Source: Wujia chipingensis
Lineage (GTDB): Bacteria > Bacillota > Clostridia > Lachnospirales > Lachnospiraceae
Length of the DNA stretch: 64,000 nucleotides
Assembly: GCF_014337155.1 (NCBI RefSeq)
Contig: NZ_CP060632.1
Location: 2,859,001-2,923,000, forward strand
Direction of reading: 5' to 3'
In this document: one piece after another, positions 52,245 through 59,312 of the stretch
Position numbering within the stretch: the stretch's first letter is position 1
How the letters are laid out: every line of letters begins with the position of its first letter
Made by a program: the position numbers and the translations under genes
The notes under the pieces: generated by a model
Seen by the model: the letters and a program-made list of their open reading frames with translations, nothing else
Told to the model about the DNA's origin: nothing
Database searches by the model: none

Positions 52245-53441
52245 ACAATGTTCCGTCCACGGAAATAAATCCACAAGCGCGATCTTCTCCACCTGATACA
52301 TCCGCTTGCTCTTCAGGTATTTCAGATCCCGCGCCAGACTTTCCGGTCCGCAGGAGATATACACGATCCGCTTCGGTGCCAGCTTACAGACGGAATCAAA
52401 GAACTCCGGTGTGCTGCCACTGCGCGGCGGATCCAAAAATACAACATCCACATCCGTTCCGGCTTCTGCCATGCCAACCATGAATTTCCCGGCATCGCCA
52501 TCATAGATCCGGACATTCTTACATTCGTTTCGTTTCACGTTCGTGATGGCATCCTTCGCGGCTGCCTTGTTCAGTTCGACACCGATCACCTGCTTCGCAT
52601 GGTCACTTGCCACGATTCCGATTGTACCGGTTCCGCAGTAGGCGTCCACGACCACCTCTTCGCCGGTAAGGTTTGCATATTCCATCGCCTTGTTATACAG
52701 GAGCTCAGTCTGCACCGGATTCACCTGATAGAAACTTGTCGGCGAGATCTTGAAGGTCTTCCCACACAGCTTATCCTCGATAAATCCTCTGCCGTACAAC
52801 ACCTGATTGCGCTCGCCAAGCACCATGCTCGTATCCTTGTCATTGATATTCTGCACGATCGTCGTGATCTGCGGATGCGCCTTGACAAGTGCCTTCGCAA
52901 AGTTCTTCTTCGATGGGAAGATCGGCGATGCCGTCACAAGCACAACCATAACTTCTCCGGTCGCATGTCCGGTCCGGATCATCACATGGCGCAGCAATCC
53001 ATACCCACTATCTTCATTGTAGACGGTAATCTTAAAGGAACGCAGCAGCCCTCGGATTGTCTCCACAATCTCCTGTGCCAGACGATTCTCGATCTTACAA
53101 TCATCCACCGACAGCACCCGGTGCGTTCCTTCTTCATATACACCCGCCAGAATCTCGCCATTTCGCTTATGCTGAAATGCCGCATTGACCTTATTCCTGT
53201 AATGATATGGTTCTTTCATGCCGATAATTTCATCCACGGAACCATATGGAGCAAGCAGCTTCTTCACCTGATCGGTCTTGATTTTTAACTGCTCTGCATA
53301 GGACTTGTCAATATACTGGCATCCACCACATTTCTTCGAGATGGGGCAGCCGGATTTATTTCCTGTATGTCCGTTCTCACTTACATGTACATGCTTCTTA
53401 GATTGTTCACCACTCTGCTTGTATCTTCCCTGCTTTGTCAT
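51939..53441 (-). CDS. rlmD: 23S rRNA (uracil-C5)-methyltransferase, RlmD/RumA type
   Basis: About 500 residues. An N-terminal Fe-S cluster motif CPISKKCGGC leads to a TRAM-less RumA core, with VVDAYCGTGTIG (SAM loop), FLDPPRSG and the catalytic YISCGPESLARDL (nucleophile Cys). After the fold ends at HCETVVLL there is a ~95-residue extension carrying KATYAEIKDYVL and KCGIEVGENYN. This extension is common in clostridial RlmD and mobile-element methyltransferases. It methylates a uracil in 23S rRNA using SAM. AGGAG precedes ATG 53441. The gene follows the carboxymuconolactone-decarboxylase-like gene by 3 bp. Confidence 0.92.
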   Translation of the reverse strand: MTKQGRYKQSGEQSKKHVHVSENGHTGNKSGCPISKKCGGCQYIDKSYAEQLKIKTDQVKKLLAPYGSVDEIIGMKEPYHYRNKVNAAFQHKRNGEILAGVYEEGTHRVLSVDDCKIENRLAQEIVETIRGLLRSFKITVYNEDSGYGLLRHVMIRTGHATGEVMVVLVTASPIFPSKKNFAKALVKAHPQITTIVQNINDKDTSMVLGERNQVLYGRGFIEDKLCGKTFKISPTSFYQVNPVQTELLYNKAMEYANLTGEEVVVDAYCGTGTIGIVASDHAKQVIGVELNKAAAKDAITNVKRNECKNVRIYDGDAGKFMVGMAEAGTDVDVVFLDPPRSGSTPEFFDSVCKLAPKRIVYISCGPESLARDLKYLKSKRMYQVEKIALVDLFPWTEHCETVVLLSQRKADDYVEVELELDELDVTSAESKATYAEIKDYVLKEHGLKVSNLYISQVKRKCGIEVGENYNLPKSEDSRQPQCPEEKEKAIKDALEHFGMI

Positions 53442-53444
53442 CAC

Positions 53445-54221
53445 TTACTCCTGCTTCATCTGTCGTTCAGCTTCATTGACACAATTCACTGCATTTAAAC
53501 ATCTCGGATATCCAATGTATGGCAGGCTCTGCGAGATCACACGCATCAACAATTCCTTGTCATTCCCGATTTTCATGTTGCCCTTTGCATGTGCAACCAC
53601 CTGCATATCGCAGCCTCCCTGTGAGAATAAGAAACAGAACGTTACCAGTTCCCGTTTTGCAAGCGGCAGACGGCTTCCCGGATAATCATTCCCGAAATAA
53701 TTCTCCTTCAGCCATTTGTTGATATGGCTGTCCTTCCAGACTTCCTTCATATGCTCCTCGAAGATTCCCGCCTGCTCCGCAAGCTTTTTCTCCTCAGCAG
53801 CATCCTCACCTGCTCCTGTAGTCTCTGCCTCATCCGACGCAGACTTCTCCAGCCGTTCCTGCTTCGTCATGCCCAGGCGCCCCTGCTTGGCTCTTGTCGA
53901 ATCCAAAAGCGGAAGCTCGATTCCTTTTGCTTCCATCACTACATTCGTGGCAACCAGAAACGGCCAGACTCTTCCCATACCAAGATAATCCACAGACTGA
54001 TACACAATCTCCTTAATTACCATTGGTGACAAGCCACTGTCCAGTGCCTTCGCCACAATTACCTTATACGCATCCACGCCCTGACAACCGATCAGGGATG
54101 CGAGAATCGACATATACCGTGTCTCGTCATCCAGCTTCATTCCGTTCTCATTTACAATCTCCTTGAACGCAAACCGTTCAAAGCGCTCCATAAATTCTGC
54201 ATCTGTCTCATATAAATTCAT
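53445..54221 (-). CDS. Carboxymuconolactone decarboxylase family protein
   Basis: 258 residues with two CMD/AhpD-like helical repeats: ETRYMSILASLIGCQGVDAYK and KRELVTFCFLFSQGGCDMQVVAHAKG. The Cys-x-x-Cys pair of AhpD is absent; one Cys remains in each repeat. A charged linker (about 110-150) separates them. Family members are decarboxylases or alkylhydroperoxidase-type reductases. The chemistry here is unknown. It is co-transcribed with rlmD. Confidence 0.85.
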   Translation of the reverse strand: MNLYETDAEFMERFERFAFKEIVNENGMKLDDETRYMSILASLIGCQGVDAYKVIVAKALDSGLSPMVIKEIVYQSVDYLGMGRVWPFLVATNVVMEAKGIELPLLDSTRAKQGRLGMTKQERLEKSASDEAETTGAGEDAAEEKKLAEQAGIFEEHMKEVWKDSHINKWLKENYFGNDYPGSRLPLAKRELVTFCFLFSQGGCDMQVVAHAKGNMKIGNDKELLMRVISQSLPYIGYPRCLNAVNCVNEAERQMKQE

Positions 54222-54356
54222 AGTAACAACTCCTTCCCAAAAACCTATCTCTCATTATTCCATGTTGCCTGTTGGCTCCATAAAGTTCTCGTATTATGCC
54301 TGTATGTACAGACACCTCCAGCTATAATGATTATATCACATTTCACACGCAAAAAA

Positions 54357-54388
54357 AGTATTGCTTTATCAAACGAAAAAGCAATACT
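54357..54388 (-). terminator. Terminator of riboswitch-controlled kinase gene
   Basis: AGTATTGCTTT/AAAGCAATACT stem; seven T follow on the minus strand. Confidence 0.85.
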
Positions 54389-54401
54389 CTGTTCTTTTTA
54401 T

Positions 54402-56153
54402 TCAGCACCTGCGATACCTTGCGATCGTCCGCAGCATCTTCTCTGTATTTAACGGCTTTGTAAGCTGCTCATTCATTCCCGCAGCTCTGGTTCGATGCAC
54501 GTCTTCTGCAAATACATTCACACTAAGTGCCACAATCCCTATCGTGCGCGCATCTGCACGTTTCTGCCCACGGATAATCCGCGTAGCTTCCAATCCATCG
54601 ATATTCGGCATCATGACATCCATCAATATCACATCATAGGTATTCTCCGGTGCATTAAGATATGCCTCCACTGCCTGATATCCATCTGACACTGCGTGCA
54701 CCTTCGCCCCTGCATCTTCCAGAATGAACTTCACAACATCCCGGTTTATGTCATTATCTTCCGCAAGTAGAATCCGCATATTTGTCACATCCGGCTGCAC
54801 TGTCCCTTTCTGCATATTTCCTTCAAACTCATCACGTGCGACCTTCTCAAAAGGAATCGTGACAGTAAATGTGCTTCCGGCATTTTTTCTGCTTTCCACA
54901 CGGATATTCCCATCCATAAGGTCAAGAATACTCTTCGTTATCGTCATGCCAAGTCCGGTTCCCTGATAACTGCTACGCACATCCATTGCTTCCTGCACAA
55001 ACGGTTCAAAGATATGGTCAATAAACTCGGGCTCCATCCCAACTCCATTATCTTCAATCGTGAATTCATACACAACACGAGCCACATTTTCCATCGCAAT
55101 GCGGGCTTTGAACTTTACCATGCCCTCATAACGATTATACTGAATCGCATTTGTAAGTATTTTTTCCAGCATTTGCCGCACATGTATCGGGCTTCCATAC
55201 ACGCGGGAATACCTGATATTTTCTGCAATATCCGCCGCAATCGTTATTTTCTTTCCTTCTCCCCGCGCCTGTGCAAATGCTATCATCTCTGCAATGACAT
55301 CTGCCATATAAAATTCTTCCTGCACCAGCACAGCTGAGCCATCCTGAAGCTTACACATCTCCAGTGCATCTCCAAGCAGCTTCATCAGATAATTCGTTTC
55401 CGTCGTTGTCTTCACAAGGTTTGCTCTCATGAGTTCTATATCTTCATAGCTGCGCTCACTTATATCCATCATCCCTATGATATCATTTAAAGGCATACGG
55501 ATATTATGTGACATACGGGATAAAAACTCCGATTTCGCAACATGCGCCTTCTGTGCCTCCTCAAATGCCTGTGCCAAAAGCTTCATCTGCCCGCGCTCTT
55601 TCTGCATAGTTCTATGATATTCACGAATATAACTGATATGCGTTCCCGCGTCCTGTAACAACTTTGCTGCCAGCTGTCCGAACTCCGTTCCGGGATTATC
55701 GAGTCCCATAAACCCATTCAAATGATTCTGCGACATGACCGGCACTACAATCGCTGTATGAACACCTCTCATCTGCAGCAATTCATACTCAAATGGCATT
55801 TCATTTTGCACATCATCTATGTTTGCAATCCATACACAGTCTCCCTGTTCAAATCGTTTTTGCCAACACGGTATCATCTGCACATAGATTTTCTGCATCC
55901 GTTCCTGCAGGGAATACACTCCCTCTTTGCACCACTCATATGTGTTTCGATAAATCCGGCAGTCCGGAGATGCCCAATCGAAAAAATACACACGATCGGA
56001 CTGCGTATATTCTCCAATCTGCTCAAGTAACTGCGGAATCTGCATATCTAACTGCTGCTCTGACATCGAATGATCCAGTGTCAGAAGCTTTGCAAGCACC
56101 GTCTCCATATTCATTATTGTCTGCTTATAATCATCTCTTTTGTCCATGTACAT
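54402..56153 (-). CDS. Soluble GAF hybrid histidine kinase/response regulator under c-di-GMP riboswitch
   Basis: 583 residues with no transmembrane segment. A GAF-like domain (about 25-175, RVYFFDWASPD, GFMGLDNPG) is followed by HisKA with SRMSHNIRMPLNDIIGM, where HN replaces the usual HE. HATPase_c has IEDNGVGM and GTGLGMTITK. A C-terminal receiver carries ILLAEDNDINRDVV, phospho-acceptor VILMDVMMPN and LTKPLN. It would form an intramolecular phosphorelay. AAGG precedes ATG 56153 directly after the riboswitch terminator, tying synthesis to c-di-GMP level. Confidence 0.93.
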   Translation of the reverse strand: MYMDKRDDYKQTIMNMETVLAKLLTLDHSMSEQQLDMQIPQLLEQIGEYTQSDRVYFFDWASPDCRIYRNTYEWCKEGVYSLQERMQKIYVQMIPCWQKRFEQGDCVWIANIDDVQNEMPFEYELLQMRGVHTAIVVPVMSQNHLNGFMGLDNPGTEFGQLAAKLLQDAGTHISYIREYHRTMQKERGQMKLLAQAFEEAQKAHVAKSEFLSRMSHNIRMPLNDIIGMMDISERSYEDIELMRANLVKTTTETNYLMKLLGDALEMCKLQDGSAVLVQEEFYMADVIAEMIAFAQARGEGKKITIAADIAENIRYSRVYGSPIHVRQMLEKILTNAIQYNRYEGMVKFKARIAMENVARVVYEFTIEDNGVGMEPEFIDHIFEPFVQEAMDVRSSYQGTGLGMTITKSILDLMDGNIRVESRKNAGSTFTVTIPFEKVARDEFEGNMQKGTVQPDVTNMRILLAEDNDINRDVVKFILEDAGAKVHAVSDGYQAVEAYLNAPENTYDVILMDVMMPNIDGLEATRIIRGQKRADARTIGIVALSVNVFAEDVHRTRAAGMNEQLTKPLNTEKMLRTIARYRRC

Positions 56154-56173
56154 TCTACCCTTATCAAATAAAA

Positions 56174-56215
56174 AGAAGCATTATACCTACCCTTATATGG
56201 CAATACAATGCTTCT
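56174..56215 (-). terminator. Riboswitch expression platform (intrinsic terminator)
   Basis: AGAAGCATT/AATGCTTCT with TTTTT on the minus strand. It lies between the c-di-GMP aptamer and the RBS of the hybrid kinase. Confidence 0.85.
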
Positions 56216-56242
56216 GAAATAAACGTTACGTTATACGTCCGT

Positions 56243-56304
56243 GCAACTGGCTGCCATCTTACAGGCCCTATAGCTTTGCGTCGCAATCTTTCGATTGTTT
56301 TGCC
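56243..56304 (-). promoter_or_regulatory. c-di-GMP-I (GEMM) riboswitch aptamer
   Basis: On the minus strand the segment runs GGCAAAACAATCGAAAGATT, then GCGACGCAAAGC, then GGGCCT...ATGGCAGCC and closes with GTTGC. This has the GAAA tetraloop stem, the conserved ACGCAAAGC joint and the tetraloop-receptor stem of class I c-di-GMP riboswitches. A terminator 28 nt downstream forms the platform. Whether c-di-GMP turns the gene on or off cannot be read safely. Confidence 0.94.
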
Positions 56305-56467
56305 AAATATTTACTTACATTATCGAAATAGTAACACATACTATTATTAATTGCAATTGTAGAATATTACTAGAATCTTACATCCATTTTTATGAATCTT
56401 TAAACATCCGGTAATCATCTATCTGTAATTGCGTTATATATTTCTTATATCCGGCAGGTCCACAGAT

Positions 56468-56500
56468 CACCGATCTGCAGGCCTGCCATCCAAACTAGGA
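56468..56500. repeat. Long hairpin in kinase leader
   Basis: GGCAGG and CCTGCC enclose CAGATC/GATCTG on either strand. No T run follows. It lies between the MerR-type promoter and the riboswitch; no ORF occupies 56216-56743. Confidence 0.5.
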
Positions 56501-56560
56501 ATTATTCTTTTTCTGAGGGTTTTCCTCCTCTTGTAAACTTATAAACATTCTGCTATGATG

Positions 56561-56591
56561 ATTTTAAATCGTACCCTAAGGGACAAGTCAA
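56561..56591 (-). promoter_or_regulatory. MerR-type promoter (19-bp spacer) with dyad
   Basis: TTGACT (56586-56591) and TAAAAT (56561-56566) are 19 bp apart on the minus strand. The spacer carries GTCCC-TT-AGGGTAC. Over-long spacers with central dyads are the hallmark of promoters activated by MerR-family proteins. The divergent gene encodes one. Confidence 0.7.
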
Positions 56592-56743
56592 TGGGAAATT
56601 CGATTTTTCCAGACAGAAATCGCAAATAATTCGCGTTATCTACAGAAAAAACTTGATTGTATGGGGTTGATTATTCGGATTATATTTAGACAGAAATTCG
56701 CATCATCAGAGAAAAAAATACTGATTTTATCAGGAGGATTTCT

Positions 56744-57544
56744 ATGAGAAAACAAAGTGAGCATCTATTTAAAATCGGCGAGATTGCCAAGATCTTAGGA
56801 GTGACACGGAAGACAATCCTTGTCTATGAAGAGATGGGACTGCTGACACCTGCAGTCAAAGATGAAGCAAGCGGCTACCGCTATTATACTGCGGATAATA
56901 TGACGCAGATTCGTGCTATCCGCTCGTTGCAGACACTGGGACTTTCACTGGCGGAAATCAGAGAATATTACTATGATACAGAAAACCTTGACCGCTATCT
57001 TGACCGCCTCATGGATCTGCGGGCAACCTTGGACCGCAACATCCATCTGCTTCAATTGCGCGCGACAAAACCGGGAGACTTAAGCGTGCACCGCGTCCGC
57101 CTGCCTCGGCAGGTGTGTTTCTGCCGCAGATACCAGTGTACCGATGCGAAGGACGCCGCCATCAAATTGCGGGATACCTATATTGCCGCAGCAAGAACAG
57201 GGAAAATGTCCATGGGGAGCCGCATGTTTACTGTACGTGCAGGTTCCTCCTGCAAGGAACTCGATCTGTTATGTTGTATCCCTGTATCGGAAGATTTTGT
57301 GGGTGAAGAGCGGATGGAGTTTGCGGAAACGTCTGCCTTGTGCATCTACTATCGTGGCGCTTACGAGGGAATCAATACCGCGATTGACGCCCTGCTGGCA
57401 TATGTACAGGGAAATAAAATTCAGGCAACCGGCGGATTCCGCTGTATCTATCTCGAAGGGCCTCCTAACCGCGGAGACCATACAGAAGACTACATCACGC
57501 AGGTTGCCCTGCCCTTCTCAGAGAATAGTGGGGGATGTTTGTAA
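56744..57544 (+). CDS. MerR family regulator with GyrI-like effector domain
   Basis: 266 residues. The MerR HTH is FKIGEIAKILGVTRKTILVY, then YRYYTADNMTQIRAIRSLQ. A dimerisation helix (about 85-110) leads to a GyrI/BmrR-like ligand-binding domain (about 120-260) ending YITQVALPFSE. Such proteins sense hydrophobic or cationic drugs. AGGAGG precedes the ATG. It should act on the 19-bp-spacer promoter 150 bp upstream, which fires toward the riboswitch and hybrid kinase. Confidence 0.9.
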   Translation: MRKQSEHLFKIGEIAKILGVTRKTILVYEEMGLLTPAVKDEASGYRYYTADNMTQIRAIRSLQTLGLSLAEIREYYYDTENLDRYLDRLMDLRATLDRNIHLLQLRATKPGDLSVHRVRLPRQVCFCRRYQCTDAKDAAIKLRDTYIAAARTGKMSMGSRMFTVRAGSSCKELDLLCCIPVSEDFVGEERMEFAETSALCIYYRGAYEGINTAIDALLAYVQGNKIQATGGFRCIYLEGPPNRGDHTEDYITQVALPFSENSGGCL

Positions 57545-57582
57545 ATAATTCCATTTCTCCCCCACTATCCATCTCTTGTTCC

Positions 57583-58122
57583 TTATTTATCGATTATGTC
57601 CACCTGACAGGAGCGCATCGTTGCAAGTGCCGCCGCATGTGCTTCCGGTGTCACACCTGCACAACAGCCTGCATCCACACGCACCGTGGCTTCCGGATAC
57701 AAGGCTTTCAGTATAAGAGCATTTGACACGACACAGATGTCCGTGCAGACTCCAATCATTTCAATATCCAGATCCGAACCATCCGCGGTCTCACTCGCAA
57801 GAACATCCTTCCAGCCTAAGAACCCGAATGTCGGCTTGTCAACGGTCTTATATTCCGAAGTGACTCCATCGGTAAGCTCTGAACAGATCTGCCATCCATC
57901 TGTCCCCTTGATACAATGCGGAACCGGCAGATGTTTTCCCTCGTTCGTCTGCATATAATCTTCTCCATGTGTATCCCGCGTGAAAATAATCTCCTTACCA
58001 GCACGATCATACTCACTTATTTTCGCCTTCACCTCCGGCAGAATCGCTTGTGCTTCCGCTGACGCAAGTGCACCTGTTACAAAGTCTTTCTGCATATCTA
58101 CTACAATTAAAATGTTTCGCAT
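57583..58122 (-). CDS. Isochorismatase-fold cysteine hydrolase (nicotinamidase-like)
   Basis: 179 residues. The triad is visible: Asp in IVVDMQKDFVTGAL, Lys in TVDKPTFGF, and Cys in VCTDICVVSNAL. A metal-site Asp/His pair lies in FTRDTHGEDYM. This combination fits PncA-type nicotinamidase, which returns nicotinamide to NAD synthesis, or a related amidase. GGAGG precedes the ATG. It is convergent with the MerR gene; a GGGGGA/TCCCCC inverted repeat lies between them. Confidence 0.85.
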   Translation of the reverse strand: MRNILIVVDMQKDFVTGALASAEAQAILPEVKAKISEYDRAGKEIIFTRDTHGEDYMQTNEGKHLPVPHCIKGTDGWQICSELTDGVTSEYKTVDKPTFGFLGWKDVLASETADGSDLDIEMIGVCTDICVVSNALILKALYPEATVRVDAGCCAGVTPEAHAAALATMRSCQVDIIDK

Positions 58123-58189
58123 CTGTGGACCTCCTTTTCCTTGATATCAATCTAAATTATATCTTACTATATTTACAGGTATTAACCAA

Positions 58190-58774
58190 CTATCTTTTTC
58201 TATTCCTCTTTTTTTCATCACGCTTCGATACAACTCGTTGCTTGTCACATTCCTTTTCCAATAACATAAAATCCGGACAAATATGTCTCTTTGCAAATCG
58301 CTCTTCACTGCATATAATTCTATGTAGTTCTTGTGCCAAACGAAGAATTTCATTCCCGTGCAGGCGACACCACTTTAATTCCTGTCTGCATTTACGTTTA
58401 TATGAAAGCTGAATTTGAGTATCCGTTGGCAGTTCCTCCAGTTCAAATGGTATAAGATATTCGTCCCTCACAGGTATCATATTATTTATATTCAGAATTC
58501 CTATCACATTCCCATCATCATCTCTGATTTTTCTACAAGTTATATTCTCCGACATGCTTTTATATTTTTCTTTTTCCTCAACAGAGCTTAACGGAATGCA
58601 ATATTTCCTTTCATTCACCAATACCAAAATCCCTAAAAATGGTCTGCCTTGTTTATGCGTCTGAGTCGATACTGATAAAATCGTGTTTGTTCTACCTGTA
58701 GCCTTTTGCTCCACATTTTTTAAATTACGAATATATTTCATATTCACTTTATATAAATTCCATTCATTATCCAT
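58190..58774 (-). CDS. ToxN/AbiQ family endoribonuclease toxin (type III TA)
   Basis: 194 residues. WNLYKVNMKYIRNLKNVEQK is the usual N-terminus, and RPFLGILVLVNERKYCIPLSS with KEKYKSM is the ToxN/AbiQ core that surrounds the RNase active site. INNMIPVRDEYLIPFE follows, and the tail is very basic. Family members cleave RNA and are inhibited by a structured repeat RNA. The ATG lies in the T run of the antitoxin terminator with no RBS, so translation may be weak. The candidate antitoxin RNA is immediately upstream. Confidence 0.88.
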   Translation of the reverse strand: MDNEWNLYKVNMKYIRNLKNVEQKATGRTNTILSVSTQTHKQGRPFLGILVLVNERKYCIPLSSVEEKEKYKSMSENITCRKIRDDDGNVIGILNINNMIPVRDEYLIPFELEELPTDTQIQLSYKRKCRQELKWCRLHGNEILRLAQELHRIICSEERFAKRHICPDFMLLEKECDKQRVVSKRDEKKRNRKR

Positions 58775-58781
58775 AAAAAAT

Positions 58782-58807
58782 AAAGGCTATGCATAAACAT
58801 AGCCTTT
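58782..58807 (-). terminator. Terminator between antitoxin RNA and toxin
   Basis: AAAGGCTATG/CATAGCCTTT stem then TTATTTTTTATG on the minus strand; the toxin ATG sits in the T run. This is the type III TA layout, in which the terminator limits toxin synthesis. Confidence 0.85.
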
Positions 58808-58874
58808 TCAGTACCCGTCGTAACGGAGATACTCTGTTTCATAAGTCCACTGATCGGCAGGACCCTCCATCTGA
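58782..58874 (-). ncRNA. Candidate type III antitoxin RNA
   Basis: It runs from just after the consensus promoter to the terminator, about 90 nt. It holds a strong hairpin with AGTATC/GGTACT around CCGT/ACGG, and a GTCC/GGAC hairpin before it. Known ToxI-type RNAs have 2-5 tandem repeats. Here I see at most one and a half diverged units, so either the repeat array has collapsed or the unit is unusual. It also spells a 20-codon frame (MEGPADQW ... YDGY). Confidence 0.6.
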
Positions 58875-58879
58875 CTATG

Positions 58880-58907
58880 ATTATAACAAGTTAATCTTGT
58901 TTGTCAA
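58880..58907 (-). promoter_or_regulatory. Consensus promoter of antitoxin RNA
   Basis: TTGACA (58902-58907), 16 bp, TATAAT (58880-58885) on the minus strand, inside the 3' end of the HTH paralogue B gene. It is the strongest promoter match in the window. Confidence 0.85.
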
Positions 58908-59181
58908 CCGCCATTCCTTTCTCTTTTAATTTCTTGTAATATGCTTTATATCGGTACGCAGTTCTTCTGCTGATATCACCTTGCTCTACAATCTCCATAA
59001 TTGTCTTTCCCTTTTCATACTGTACTACAAACGCATTATAAGACTGCATCCATGCGCTATCGTGTTTCTTCCGACCCGCGTATGCACGATTTTTATATTT
59101 TTCTAATTCTGCTTCTAATTGTTTATTTTTTTGATCTAACTCATTGATTTTTTTTAATGCCTCTTCTAATGTTTGAATCAT
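58891..59181 (-). CDS. Small coiled-coil/HTH protein (paralogue B)
   Basis: 96 residues. An N-terminal coiled coil (ALKKINELDQKNKQLEAELE) precedes a helix-turn-helix (IMEIVEQGDISRRTAYRYKA). The order and many residues match the protein at 33647-33934. ATG 59181 has GAGGCAGG upstream; an ATG 12 bp earlier is possible. The promoter is embedded in a 63-bp inverted repeat, fitting autoregulation. It sits directly upstream of the ToxN locus and its 3' end contains the antitoxin promoter. Confidence 0.65.
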   Translation of the reverse strand: MIQTLEEALKKINELDQKNKQLEAELEKYKNRAYAGRKKHDSAWMQSYNAFVVQYEKGKTIMEIVEQGDISRRTAYRYKAYYKKLKEKGMAVDKQD

Positions 59182-59194
59182 ATCCTGCCTCATG

Positions 59195-59257
59195 TGCCAT
59201 TTATATTTTGACACTATTATGTCATAATTCTCAAAGAGTGTCAATATATTTTTGGCA
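59195..59257 (-). promoter_or_regulatory. Promoter in 21-bp imperfect inverted repeat (HTH paralogue B)
   Basis: The arms TGCCATTTATATTTTGACACT minus its last base (59195-59215) and AGTGTCAATATATTTTTGGC (59237-59257) pair at 17 of 21 positions. On the minus strand -35 TTGACA (59239-59244) and -10 CATAAT (59216-59221) are 17 bp apart, so a dimer bound to both arms would cover the promoter. Confidence 0.7.
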
Positions 59258-59261
59258 CAAA

Positions 59262-59296
59262 AAAGAAGAGAACAAAAATCCTTTGTCCTCTTCTTT
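59262..59296 (-). terminator. Terminator of iorA-iorB-paaK operon
   Basis: AAAGAAGAG/CTCTTCTTT stem with T run on the minus strand. Confidence 0.8.
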
Positions 59297-59312
59297 CAAT
59301 CGATATATTTTC

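Noticed and set aside
57530..57575. Bidirectional terminator between MerR and hydrolase genes
   Set aside because: A GTGGGGGA/TCCCCCAC repeat is present, but neither strand has a T run after it.
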